Shown piece after piece: positions 17,030-25,327 of a stretch of 64,000 nt of DNA. The stretch comes from JASHSH01 sp036490215 (GTDB taxonomy: Bacteria > Pseudomonadota > Alphaproteobacteria > Rhodospirillales > Magnetospirillaceae): NCBI GenBank assembly GCA_036490215.1, contig DASXEH010000026.1:55320-119319 (forward strand). Direction: 5' to 3'. Position numbers and translations under genes: made by a program. Numbering within the stretch: position 1 is the stretch's first letter; each line of letters begins with the position of its first letter. Under the pieces are notes generated by a model that was not told the DNA's origin, searched no databases, and was given only the letters and a program-made list of their open reading frames with translations.

Positions 17030-17707
17030 ATGACCTTGCAGGACCGCCTCGACGCGTTCAAAGCCGACTTCGAAGCCGGCAAGCCGCCTTACAACGTCGC
17101 GCCCGAGCGCGTCGCCACCATGCATCGGGCGACCGCCGAACTGATCGCCTCTGGCCAAGCCGGACGCGCCAAGAAGGCGGGCGACATTGCGCCCGGCTTC
17201 ACGCTTAAAGACCAGGACGGGACCGATGTCAGTTCCGCCACCCTGCTGGCCCAAGGGCCCCTGGTGGTGACGTTCTATCGCGGCGTCTGGTGCCCGTACT
17301 GCAATATGGAATTGCAGGCGATACAGGCCGCGTTGCCGGAGATCACCGAGCGCGGCGCCCGCGTCGTCGCGATCTCGCCGCAGACCGCGCCCAACAGCCG
17401 CAAGTCGGCGCGGCAGAACAACCTGCAGTTCCCGATTCTGAGCGATGAGAAGGGCAATGTCGCCGCGGCGTTCGGGCTGCGCTTCCGCCTGCCTGACTAT
17501 CTGATCGATCTCTACAAGAGCTTCAAGAACGACCTGCCGACGCTCAACGACGATCCGTCGTGGACGTTGCCGATGCCGGGCCGTTTCGTCATCGGCACCG
17601 ATGGCGTGATCGCTTATGCCGAGGTCAATCCCGACTACACCAAGCGGCCCGATCCCTCGGAACTGTTGCCCGTACTCGATCGGCTGGCCGCGCCGCGCGC
17701 CGCTTGA
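17030..17707 (+). CDS. Peroxiredoxin (AhpC/TSA family)
   Basis: The 225-residue protein reduces peroxides with a cysteine thiol. The thioredoxin fold carries FYRGVWCPYC, giving a CPxC pair at residues 88 and 91, which places it with the atypical AhpC/TSA proteins that have a CxxC-like active site instead of a distant resolving cysteine. The N-terminal 50 residues are a helical extension seen in this subgroup. CGGAGGAGA (17015-17023) supports the ATG at 17030 over an upstream in-frame start. It is followed 44 bases later by an AhpD-like partner and is divergent from lysR. Confidence 0.9.
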   Translation: MTLQDRLDAFKADFEAGKPPYNVAPERVATMHRATAELIASGQAGRAKKAGDIAPGFTLKDQDGTDVSSATLLAQGPLVVTFYRGVWCPYCNMELQAIQAALPEITERGARVVAISPQTAPNSRKSARQNNLQFPILSDEKGNVAAAFGLRFRLPDYLIDLYKSFKNDLPTLNDDPSWTLPMPGRFVIGTDGVIAYAEVNPDYTKRPDPSELLPVLDRLAAPRAA

Positions 17708-17751
17708 ACCCAATCATCAACCCGCCTCAAGGGCCAACCAGGAGACCACCC

Positions 17752-18327
17752 ATGATCAACGATTTCCAACTTCACGACGCCGCCAATGCGCCGGTCGCGT
17801 CCGCTGACATTCTCAAGAGCATCCAGAAGAGCTGGGGTTTCGTGCCGAACCTGCATCGCATTCTTGCCGAGAGCCCCGCGGCACTCGAAGCGTATAGCAC
17901 GCTCTGGGGCATCGCCGAGAAAACCGGCTTCACGGCCGAAGAGCGCAACGTTGCCTATCTTGCGATCATCTACGAAAACGAATGCACCTATTGCATGGCC
18001 GGCCACACCAACCTGTCGCGCATGGCCAAGGTGGACGAGGCGGAAATCGTTGCGGTGCGCGAGGGCAAGCCGATTGCCAACACCAAACTCGAGGCGCTGC
18101 GTCAGTTCGCCGCCAAACTCACCCGTCAGCGTGGCGTGGTCGGCGAAGCCGACATTGCGGCATTCAAGGCCGCCGGCTATGACAATCGCGCGGTGCTCGA
18201 CGTGCTCGTGCTCGCCGCCACCAAGCTCATCTCCAATTACACCAATCATCTGGCGGATACGCCGCTCGATAGCATGATGCAGGGCGCCGAGTGGAAGGCG
18301 CCAGGCAAGCTCAAGCCCGCCGCTTGA
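17752..18327 (+). CDS. Carboxymuconolactone decarboxylase/AhpD-like protein
   Basis: The 191-residue protein has the AhpD signature CTYCMAGH (Cys78, Cys81, His85) preceded by a conserved glutamate, so it is probably an alkylhydroperoxidase-like disulfide reductase rather than a carboxymuconolactone decarboxylase in the strict sense. Being co-directional with a CxxC peroxiredoxin 44 bases upstream, it is a good candidate for the peroxiredoxin's electron donor. CCAGGAGA precedes the ATG. Physiological partner and reductant are inference. Confidence 0.85.
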   Translation: MINDFQLHDAANAPVASADILKSIQKSWGFVPNLHRILAESPAALEAYSTLWGIAEKTGFTAEERNVAYLAIIYENECTYCMAGHTNLSRMAKVDEAEIVAVREGKPIANTKLEALRQFAAKLTRQRGVVGEADIAAFKAAGYDNRAVLDVLVLAATKLISNYTNHLADTPLDSMMQGAEWKAPGKLKPAA

Positions 18328-18340
18328 TCGGAACATACTG

Positions 18341-18367
18341 GCCGGCCCTGCTCATGGCGGGGCCGGC
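18341..18367. terminator. Hairpin between convergent ahpD-like and ABC permease genes
   Basis: GCCGGCCC and GGGCCGGC form an 8-bp GC-only stem around a 11-base loop, in the middle of the 53-base gap between two convergent genes. There is no T run on either side, so it may be a transcription block or a weak terminator. Confidence 0.4.
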
Positions 18368-18380
18368 TGGACGCCGAATC

Positions 18381-19412
18381 CTACTGCTTATTCGCGCGGA
18401 GCTTCTGGGCGTAGACGTTGATGATCAGCGCGGCGAGCAGGATCAGGCCGCGGATCAGGATTTTGAGGAAGCTGTCGATCTTGACGTGGTCGAGGCCGTT
18501 GTTGAGCACGCCGAGCACGAACAAGCCGACGATCGTATTGCCGATGCCGCCCTGGCCACCGAACAGGCTGGTGCCGCCGACCACCACAGCCGAGATCGCG
18601 TCGAGCAGGTAGTCGCCGAATTCGTCCTGCTGCGCGCTGCCGAAATGGGCCACGCCCAGCATGCCGGCCATGCCCGAACACACCGCCGAGATCATCATCA
18701 CCGCGGCGATGATGGCCCGCACATTGACGCCGGAATATTCGGCCGCCTCGCGATTGCCGCCCACCATATAGACGTAGCGGCCGAAGCGCGTATAGGTCAG
18801 TACGAAATGGCTGATACCCAATACGATGGCGGCGACGATCACCAGCCATGGCACAGGCCCGAGTGATTCGGCGCCCAGAGTCTTGATCAGCCCAGGCACG
18901 TTATAGGCGATCTGGCCGCGCACCAGTGTGGCGCAGATACCCGCGCCGATACCCAGCATCGCCAAAGTCATGATGAAGGATGGAATGCCGATCCAGGTGA
19001 TGCCGAAGGCCGTCACCCCGCCGATGGCCAGGGACACCAGCAACGCGATGATGATCGCGACAGCGCCGGGCACCGGGATGTTGGCGATGTTGACGCTCGC
19101 GTCTTGCAGTGTGAAGAACGCCACCACGATGCCGATGGCGTTGGCGACGCTGGCGACGCTGAGATCGATCTCGGCGCAGAGGATGACGAAGGTCAGGCCG
19201 GCGCCGATGATACCGGTGATGGAAATCTGGGTGAGAATGTTGCCGAGATTGTCCCAGCTCGTAAACGAACTGCTGGCGGCGGCGAAAAAAATCACCAGGA
19301 ACAGCAGCGTCAGGAACGGCGCGATATTGCGCAGCTGATCGCGGATGATCGCCATATAGCGCGGCGGCGCGGCGGCGGTCGGTTGCGGCGAAGGGTCGGC
19401 GGCCTGGGTCAT
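18381..19412 (-). CDS. Sugar ABC transporter permease (RbsC family)
   Basis: The 343-residue inner-membrane protein has the RbsC/XylH pattern of 8-10 helices, the LCAEIDLSVASVANAIGIVV segment (close to the usual EIDLSVG) and the C-terminal GGTSLFGGQGGIGNTIVGLFV motif. It forms the channel of a sugar importer with the ATPase and binding protein encoded just upstream on the minus strand; the gap to the ATPase gene is 9 bases. The gene is the last of the three-gene operon. Confidence 0.92.
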   Translation of the reverse strand: MTQAADPSPQPTAAAPPRYMAIIRDQLRNIAPFLTLLFLVIFFAAASSSFTSWDNLGNILTQISITGIIGAGLTFVILCAEIDLSVASVANAIGIVVAFFTLQDASVNIANIPVPGAVAIIIALLVSLAIGGVTAFGITWIGIPSFIMTLAMLGIGAGICATLVRGQIAYNVPGLIKTLGAESLGPVPWLVIVAAIVLGISHFVLTYTRFGRYVYMVGGNREAAEYSGVNVRAIIAAVMMISAVCSGMAGMLGVAHFGSAQQDEFGDYLLDAISAVVVGGTSLFGGQGGIGNTIVGLFVLGVLNNGLDHVKIDSFLKILIRGLILLAALIINVYAQKLRANKQ

Positions 19413-19421
19413 GCGGTCAAC

Positions 19422-20921
19422 TCACGCGGCTGAGAGAAGGCGGTCTTTGCTGACCGCCACATTGGCGAATTCATGGGCGATCGCGCCCTTCTTCATCACG
19501 ACGATGCGATCGGCCAACGACAGCACGGTCTCGGGCTCGGTCGAAGCGACAAGGATGCCGATACCTTGTTCGCGCAGGCCACGGACGATCTTCACCACAT
19601 CGTCCTTGGCGCCCACATCCATGCCGCGCGTCGGTTCGCTCAGGATCAGCACCTTCGGCGGATAGGTCAGCCATTTGGCCAGCGCCACCTTTTGCTGATT
19701 GCCGCCCGAGAGCGTGCCGAGCAAGCGATCGACAGATGGTGGGCGGATGCGCAGCTTCTGCACATGCTCCTCGGCCACTTTGCGCTCCATCGCCGGCTTC
19801 AGCATGATCGGCGAGAATCTGTCGAGCACGGCGATCGACACGTTCTTATAGACCGGCTCCTGGCTGAACAGCATGCTGCGCCGGCTTTCCGGCACGAAGG
19901 CCACGCCCGCGCGCCGCGCCGTCGAGGTGTTGCGCAGATGGATAGCCGCGCCGCCCAGGCTGATCGAGCCCTCATCCGGCTGCAGCTTGCCGAACAGGCT
20001 GCGCACCAGCTCGATCTGGCCGCAGCCCATGAAGCCGTAGACGCCCAGCACCTCGCCCGCGCGCACTTGCAGCGACACATCGCGATAGGCGCGGCCGAGC
20101 GTGAGGTTGCGCGTTTCCATCACCACCGGCGCATCGAGCTTGCTGTGCAATTGGAAGTCGGCCGTGTAGCTCTCTTCGAGCTGGTTGTGGCCGGTGCCGA
20201 TCATCCGCTCGATGATCCATTTCTTGTCGATCGGCGCCGAAGGCGACGTCACCACCTTCTGGCCGTTGCGGAAGATCGTGACCATGTCCGACACTTCCAG
20301 AATGTCGTCGAGGAAATGCGAAATGAAGACGATGCTGCGGCCGGAATCGCGCAGGCGGCGCAGCATGCCGAATAGATGTTTGACCTCGGGCGGCGACAGC
20401 GCCGACGTCGGCTCATCGAGGATGATGATGCGCGCGCCGGAGAACAGCACGCGGCTGAGCTCGACCAGTTGCTGCATGCCAATCGGCAGCGAGCCCATGC
20501 GCGCCTTCGGATTGACGTCGATCCCGAGATTGTGAAGCTGGTCGCCGGCCTCCTTCGTCATGCGGCGCCAATCGACGATGCCCGCGCGATTGGTGGGCTG
20601 GCGTCCCAGCATTACATTCTCGGCGACGGTGAGGTCGGGGATGACGCTGAGTTCCTGATGCACCATGCCGATCCCGGCATCGAGCGCGTCGCGCGCCGAG
20701 CGCAGCCGGGTCGCCTTGCCGTCGATCGTGAAGGTGCCTTCGAACTCGGTGTGCACGCCGGCGATGATCTTCATCAGCGTGCTTTTGCCGGCGCCGTTCT
20801 CGCCGACGAGCCCGTGAATCTCGCCGGCACGCAAGTCGAAATCGACATCCTTCAGCGCATGCACGCCGCCGAAGGATTTGGAGATGCCGGTGAGTTCGAG
20901 AAGCGGAGGCGCTGTCGTCAC
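19422..20921 (-). CDS. Sugar ABC transporter ATP-binding protein (RbsA family)
   Basis: The 499-residue protein has two ABC cassettes in tandem, as in RbsA, XylG and MglA. The first has Walker A GENGAGKST and a degenerate signature, with LDEPTSALSP Walker B; the second has a degenerate GFMGCGQIE P-loop, the LSGGNQQK signature and LSEPTRGMDVG. The GTG at 20921 is chosen because it gives usual family length with AGGATAGGG upstream. An in-frame TTG/ATG pair at 21014-21009 would add 31 residues and sits only 8 bases after the binding-protein stop, so it cannot be excluded. Confidence 0.9.
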   Translation of the reverse strand: MTTAPPLLELTGISKSFGGVHALKDVDFDLRAGEIHGLVGENGAGKSTLMKIIAGVHTEFEGTFTIDGKATRLRSARDALDAGIGMVHQELSVIPDLTVAENVMLGRQPTNRAGIVDWRRMTKEAGDQLHNLGIDVNPKARMGSLPIGMQQLVELSRVLFSGARIIILDEPTSALSPPEVKHLFGMLRRLRDSGRSIVFISHFLDDILEVSDMVTIFRNGQKVVTSPSAPIDKKWIIERMIGTGHNQLEESYTADFQLHSKLDAPVVMETRNLTLGRAYRDVSLQVRAGEVLGVYGFMGCGQIELVRSLFGKLQPDEGSISLGGAAIHLRNTSTARRAGVAFVPESRRSMLFSQEPVYKNVSIAVLDRFSPIMLKPAMERKVAEEHVQKLRIRPPSVDRLLGTLSGGNQQKVALAKWLTYPPKVLILSEPTRGMDVGAKDDVVKIVRGLREQGIGILVASTEPETVLSLADRIVVMKKGAIAHEFANVAVSKDRLLSAA

Positions 20922-21021
20922 GGCCCTATCCTGATCATGAGGCCTGATGCGGATGTCTGGCAAAGAAGCGGCGCGCCGCGATTGATCGTCGTAGCGCGCC
21001 GCCGTCTCCATCAAGCGCCGA

Positions 21022-22065
21022 TCAGATCAGGAAGTGACCTTCCATCCACTTCATGCCGGGCGCGTTCGCCTTGGTCACGACCGGACCATCGGTGACGACA
21101 CTCTTCGGAATGCCGCCGTCGCCGGTCTTCTCACCACCGACCACCGCCGACACGCCGGCGATGATCGCGCCGCCATGGATGCGGCAGGACGGGTTGCGCA
21201 CAGTCGCAGCCATGCGGCCGTCGATGATCGCATCGAGCGCCGGCGGCATCGCATCGCAGCCGCCGATCTTGATGCTGGTGCGGTTGTGCTGTTTCATCAC
21301 GTTATAGGCCGCGAGCGCCATATCGTCGTTGTGGAAGTAAGCCGCGTCGATTTGCGGATACTTGGTGAGCAGGGTTTCCCAGATGCGGGCCACCTTGGAC
21401 ACGTCCCAGTCGGCGGGCTGTTCGTCGAGCACTTCGACGTTGGGATACTTCTTCACGACGCTGTGAAAGCCCTTCGCACGGCCCTGTGCACCGGTATGGC
21501 CGAGCGCGCCCTGGGTCATCACCACCTTGCCCTTGCCGCCGATGGCATCCATCAGCGCGCTGGTCACTGAGGCGCCCATGAATTCATTGTCGGGGGCGAG
21601 ATAGCTGTGCACGTTGATCGAATCGAGCGGCGCGATCAGCGTGTCCATGTCGATGACCACGGTGCCGGCCTTGATCATCTTGTCGACTGAAGCGGTCAGC
21701 GTGCCGATGCCGAAAGCCTGGATCGCCACGATGTCCCACTTCTGCGAGGCCATGTCTTCGACGGCCTTCACCTGCTTGGGCGCGCTTAATTCGCCGTCGA
21801 ACCACGTCACTTCGACGTTGAACAGCTTGCCCCAGAATTCGGCGGCCTGCTTGCCCTGGGCGCACCAAGTGGCCTGCAGACCGGCGTTGGAGAAGGCGGC
21901 CTTCAGAGGCTTGTCGGAACGGCCGGTGGCTTTCGCCATTTCATCGGCGAGTGCGGGGCTGATGCCGAAGCCGCCGATCATCGCGGCGGCGCCGGCCGAC
22001 GCAGCAGCGGCCTTGAAGAAGTCGCGACGTGAATGTTTGCTGGGATCAAATTCGTCCGAAGACAT
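21022..22065 (-). CDS. Sugar ABC transporter substrate-binding protein (Tat-exported)
   Basis: The 347-residue periplasmic protein begins with a Tat signal, SRRDFFKAAAASAGAAAMIGG, with the twin arginine at residues 14-15, then a ribose-binding type I periplasmic fold (about 45-340). It is the first gene of the importer operon. GGGAGGAC selects the ATG at 22065. Sugars of the ribose, xylose or inositol kind are typical ligands; the iol genes 9 kb away make inositol plausible but the sequence does not prove it. Two inverted repeats lie upstream. Confidence 0.9.
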   Translation of the reverse strand: MSSDEFDPSKHSRRDFFKAAAASAGAAAMIGGFGISPALADEMAKATGRSDKPLKAAFSNAGLQATWCAQGKQAAEFWGKLFNVEVTWFDGELSAPKQVKAVEDMASQKWDIVAIQAFGIGTLTASVDKMIKAGTVVIDMDTLIAPLDSINVHSYLAPDNEFMGASVTSALMDAIGGKGKVVMTQGALGHTGAQGRAKGFHSVVKKYPNVEVLDEQPADWDVSKVARIWETLLTKYPQIDAAYFHNDDMALAAYNVMKQHNRTSIKIGGCDAMPPALDAIIDGRMAATVRNPSCRIHGGAIIAGVSAVVGGEKTGDGGIPKSVVTDGPVVTKANAPGMKWMEGHFLI

Positions 22066-22147
22066 ATTGTGAGTCCTCCCTGATTTGGTTTTCGTGAGCG
22101 GCCCAGCTTGGACGATTCCAAAATCGGTGCTGCATCGCACCATCATG

Positions 22148-22166
22148 GAACGGGCCCGGTCCGTTC
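22148..22166. promoter_or_regulatory. Inverted repeat upstream of the sugar importer
   Basis: GAACGG-N7-CCGTTC, perfect 6-bp arms, 83 bases upstream of the binding-protein start. The arms resemble the GGAAC half-sites in the iolG-iolD promoter region, so a shared regulator is possible but unproven. Confidence 0.35.
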
Positions 22167-22207
22167 TTGTTGCCGCGCCGTTTGTTGCGTGCGCGGGCTT
22201 TCTGCAA

Positions 22208-22237
22208 CCTTCACATTAAGTCCGATTAATGTAAAGG
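22208..22237. promoter_or_regulatory. 30-bp operator-like palindrome upstream of the sugar importer
   Basis: ACATTAA-N6-TTAATGT is perfect, and the flanks CCTT/AAGG extend it to 30 bp with a single mismatched pair. It lies about 145 bases upstream of the binding-protein gene and is much more A/T-rich than its surroundings, as expected of a repressor site. Confidence 0.5.
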
Positions 22238-22303
22238 GCAGTGTAGCGTCGTATTCATGCGGCGAATCAATCAGCAGCGTGTGCGTATTCGACGCGCTGC
22301 GAT

Positions 22304-22454
22304 TTATTTCGTTGCAGTAATGATGTCGTCGATTTTTTTGAAGCGATGCGGTTCCACCAGCATCATGCGCGCGAGTGCGAGCGCATTTTTCTCGCAGCCT
22401 GCGCGTATATCCGCATCCTTGATCGAGTCGAAGTCGGCGATATGCGCGAAGCCG
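22304..22454 (-). pseudogene. Remnant of the 3' end of mtnK
   Basis: On the minus strand this encodes about 50 residues that match the C-terminus of MtnK (from GFAHIADFDSIKDAD through EPHRFKKIDD) and then ends in IITATK and TAA at 22306-22304. The intact mtnK at 28219-29493 instead ends in LLKAARDQNTDS. There is no start or upstream part, so this is a displaced gene end. Over 22325-22454 it differs from the intact copy at only four bases, all transitions. See the paired repeat features. Confidence 0.85.
22325..22454. repeat. Left copy of the 130-bp direct repeat around the sugar island
   Basis: Matches 28258-28387 in the same orientation with an offset of 5933 bases; four mismatches were counted by eye (about 97% identity). 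The match begins at the GTCGTCGA run and stops abruptly at GCCG. Confidence 0.92.
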
Positions 22455-22725
22455 CGAGCCTTTCAGATCGATCCTGTTGCGCTTGCCGTCATCGTGGCCG
22501 GCGTGACTGATTCAAGATTCGTCAGATGCTGGTGCCGGCGCATTCGCTGTTCCGCCAATCAGCCGCTTGTTCGCGCCGCGCCGCGATGTGAAGATCGCGT
22601 TCAGTGGCCTCCGGCGTTTGGGCATGATGCCTCGGCAGATGATGCACCTAACCTTGTGCGGTTATGCGTTCATCGTTAGCCTACCCGATATTCCAGGAAA
22701 TCGCTCGATTGGAGCTACTTGCGCC

Positions 22726-23640
22726 ATGAAAGGTATCATCCTCGCGGGAGGGACGGGGTCGCGCCTCTTCCCTTCGACGCTGGCGCTTAGCAAGCATTTG
22801 CTGCCGGTCTATGACAAGCCGATGGTCTTCTATCCGCTCAGTTCGCTTATGTTGGCCGGCATTCGCGAAATACTGTTGATTTCCACGCCGCGCGACCTGC
22901 CGTCGTTCCAACGTCTATTGGGCGATGGCTCCGATTGGGGTTTGTCGCTGCATTATGCCGAGCAGCCCATTCCCAAAGGCTTGGCTGAAGCGTTTCTAAT
23001 CGGTCGCTCATTCATTGGGGCGGACGGGTGTGCCTTGGCATTGGGCGACAATGTCTTCTTCGGCGCCGAATTCAGCGGCCGCGTCGGCCGCGCCGTACGG
23101 CGATCCGCCGGCGCGACGATTTTCGCCTACCGAGTACGCGATCCTCAGCGCTACGGCGTTGTCACTCTTGATGACAACGACAGAGTGACCGGAATCGAGG
23201 AAAAGCCGGCGCGGCCACGCTCCAATTGGGCAGTCACCGGCATCTACTTTTACGACAATCAAGTCGTCGATATTTCGGCATCCATATGTCCGTCGGACCG
23301 TGGCGAATTGGAGATCACTGACGTCAACAAAGTCTATCTTGATCGTGGGCAACTCGCGGTCGAAAAGTTGGCGCGCGGCTTTGCATGGCTGGATACGGGA
23401 ACGCCCGACGGCCTATTGGACGCTGGAGAGTTCGTGCGCACGATCGAAAATCGTCAGGGTCTTAAGATCGCTTGCCTCGAAGAGGTGGCTTGGCGCCAGG
23501 GGTTCATCGATGCGGAGGCGGTATTGCGGCTGGCGCATCAACGATATCCGAATAGCTACGGGGACTATCTGCGAGATCTGGTCTCGTCGGCGCCTGCGGA
23601 GCGCACTCTTTCGGGAACCGATACCGTTGCAGATCGGTGA
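22726..23640 (+). CDS. rmlA: Glucose-1-phosphate thymidylyltransferase
   Basis: RmlA joins glucose 1-phosphate and dTTP to give dTDP-glucose. The 304-residue protein has the nucleotidyltransferase signature GIILAGGTGSRLFPSTLALSK-type N-terminus, LPVYDKPM, the ALGDNVFFG motif and EKP (EEKPARPRS), close to the family length of about 290. The ATG at 22726 is chosen because the family starts with MKGIILAGG; the frame opens earlier at 22567. GGAG lies 11 bases upstream. First gene of the island operon; rmlC follows 3 bases after its stop. Confidence 0.93.
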   Translation: MKGIILAGGTGSRLFPSTLALSKHLLPVYDKPMVFYPLSSLMLAGIREILLISTPRDLPSFQRLLGDGSDWGLSLHYAEQPIPKGLAEAFLIGRSFIGADGCALALGDNVFFGAEFSGRVGRAVRRSAGATIFAYRVRDPQRYGVVTLDDNDRVTGIEEKPARPRSNWAVTGIYFYDNQVVDISASICPSDRGELEITDVNKVYLDRGQLAVEKLARGFAWLDTGTPDGLLDAGEFVRTIENRQGLKIACLEEVAWRQGFIDAEAVLRLAHQRYPNSYGDYLRDLVSSAPAERTLSGTDTVADR

Positions 23641-23643
23641 TCC

Positions 23644-24219
23644 ATGGATATCGTGGCCACCGCAATTCCGGATGTCAAAGAACTGCTGCCAGTTCGTTTG
23701 ACCGACAATCGCGGATTTTTTTCGGAGACTTACAATCTCGCGCGCTTCACGGCGGCGGGAATCACTGCGACGTTTGTCCAGGATAATCATTCTCTATCCT
23801 ATGCGAAGTATACGGTGCGCGGTCTCCATTTCCAGCTTCCTCCGTTTGCGCAAGACAAGCTCGTCAGAGTGACGCGTGGCAGCGCATTTGATGTCGCGCT
23901 TGATCTAAGGCGCGCTTCTCCGACTTTCGGTAAATCGGTTGCCCTGATGTTGAGTGCCGAACGATGGAATCAGCTTTTCATACCAGTCGGCTTCGCGCAT
24001 GGGTACTGCACGCTCGAACCCAATACTGAAGTCGTCTACAAAACGAGCACACACTACGTGCCCGAGTCCGAGCGCGGTATCTTGTGGAATGATCCTGCCC
24101 TCGACATAGCCTGGCCGTTTCCGCTCGGCGAGCAGACGGTGTCAGACCGAGACCAAGCTTGGCCAGTGCTCGGCGAAGCACCGATCGCATTTGGCGCCGC
24201 GACCGGGCCTCGCTCATGA
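23644..24219 (+). CDS. rmlC: dTDP-4-dehydrorhamnose 3,5-epimerase
   Basis: RmlC inverts C3 and C5 of dTDP-4-keto-6-deoxyglucose, giving dTDP-4-keto-L-rhamnose. The 191-residue cupin shows the RGLHFQ catalytic histidine, the DKLVRVTRG lysine segment, AFDVALDLR, and VVYKTSTHYVPESE with the catalytic tyrosine, so it looks like a working epimerase rather than the related ketoisomerases. It starts 3 bases after rmlA and its stop overlaps the rmlB start (ATGA). Confidence 0.92.
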   Translation: MDIVATAIPDVKELLPVRLTDNRGFFSETYNLARFTAAGITATFVQDNHSLSYAKYTVRGLHFQLPPFAQDKLVRVTRGSAFDVALDLRRASPTFGKSVALMLSAERWNQLFIPVGFAHGYCTLEPNTEVVYKTSTHYVPESERGILWNDPALDIAWPFPLGEQTVSDRDQAWPVLGEAPIAFGAATGPRS

Positions 24220-25277
24220 CGACGGTAATGGTCACAGGAGGAGCTGGGTTCATCGGCTCGGCAGTCGTTCGTCAGTATCTCGATGAGACCGACTTCAATA
24301 TCGTCAACTTCGACAAGCTGACTTACGCCGGCACTGTGAGTTCAGTCCTGCAACGGCAGGCTCATGCGCGCTACGTTCTCGTGCAGGCCGACATTTGCGA
24401 TCGAGCGGCTGTCGACGCAGCCTTCGAGCGATATCGTCCCGACGCGGTTATCCATCTTGCCGCCGAAACCCATGTGGATCGGTCCATCGAGAGTCCCGCC
24501 GAGTGCATCCGCACGAATGTTCTCGGTACGGGCACGATGCTATCCGCCGCGCTCGCCTATTGGAAAAGAGAAAAGAGTAGCGACGCGCGGGCATTCCGTT
24601 TTGTGCATGTTTCCACTGACGAGGTTTTCGGCAGTCTGGACGCGGCCGATCGATTTACCGAGGCTTCGCCCTATGCGCCGAATTCACCTTATGCCGCGAC
24701 GAAGGCCGGCGCCGATCATTTGGTGCGCGCCTGGCACCGAACATATGGCTTGCCGATCTTGGTCGCCAACTGCAGCAATAATTATGGGCCCTATCAGTTT
24801 CCGGAAAAGCTCATTCCGTTGACCATCGTTCGTGGCCTGGCAGGACTGCCGTTACCGATCTACGGGACCGGTCAAAATATTCGCGACTGGCTCTATGTCG
24901 AGGACAATGCCCGCGCGCTCCGGCTTTTGCTCGATCGCGGTACGGTCGGTGAAACCTTCGCGATCGGAGGAAATTCCGAGCGCACCAACACCCAGGTCGT
25001 CGAGGCCATATGCGCCCTCCTTGACGAGCTCGCGCCCTCCGCTGATGGGCCTCGGCGTCGGCTTATCGAATATGTCGCGGATCGGCCCGGCCATGATCTC
25101 CGGTATGCGATCGACGATGCGAAAGCGAATCGGACATTAGGCTGGCGCGCTCAAACCAGTTTCGAAACGGGTTTGCATGCGACCGTAGCGTGGTATCTGC
25201 AGAATCGGCCGTGGTGGCAGGGCCTGTTGGAAAATGGAGGCGCCGTCGAGCGCAGGGGGCTCGACTTTGGCTCGTGA
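24216..25277 (+). CDS. rmlB: dTDP-glucose 4,6-dehydratase
   Basis: RmlB turns dTDP-glucose into dTDP-4-keto-6-deoxyglucose with bound NAD. The 353-residue extended SDR has TGGAGFIGS at the N-terminus, HLAAETHVDRSI, the STDEVFGSL catalytic triad region, YAATK (SPYAATKAGAD) and NCSNNYGPYQFPEKLIP, all diagnostic of this enzyme. It overlaps rmlC by 4 bases (ATGA at 24216-24219), which fixes the start. The order rmlA-rmlC-rmlB without rmlD is unusual for a rhamnose operon. Confidence 0.95.
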   Translation: MTTVMVTGGAGFIGSAVVRQYLDETDFNIVNFDKLTYAGTVSSVLQRQAHARYVLVQADICDRAAVDAAFERYRPDAVIHLAAETHVDRSIESPAECIRTNVLGTGTMLSAALAYWKREKSSDARAFRFVHVSTDEVFGSLDAADRFTEASPYAPNSPYAATKAGADHLVRAWHRTYGLPILVANCSNNYGPYQFPEKLIPLTIVRGLAGLPLPIYGTGQNIRDWLYVEDNARALRLLLDRGTVGETFAIGGNSERTNTQVVEAICALLDELAPSADGPRRRLIEYVADRPGHDLRYAIDDAKANRTLGWRAQTSFETGLHATVAWYLQNRPWWQGLLENGGAVERRGLDFGS

Positions 25278-25327
25278 GACAGATGATCTGAGGTATTTGA
25301 AGTCTGGCGCAACCATTCGTGCGGGAG

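Larger units (their letters stand above)
22066..22725. other. 660-base gap: importer promoter region, mtnK remnant and island left edge
   Basis: From left to right this gap holds the upstream region of the sugar importer with two operator-like inverted repeats (22148-22166 and 22208-22237), a remnant of the 3' end of mtnK (22304-22454), and about 270 bases without a recognisable feature before rmlA. Open frames crossing it, including a plus-strand one over 22257-22679, have no family likeness and run over the antisense of the mtnK remnant. Confidence 0.75.

Noticed and set aside
22257..22679. 140-codon plus-strand open frame in the importer-rmlA gap
   Set aside because: About a third of it is the antisense of the mtnK remnant and the rest has no family likeness or start signal.
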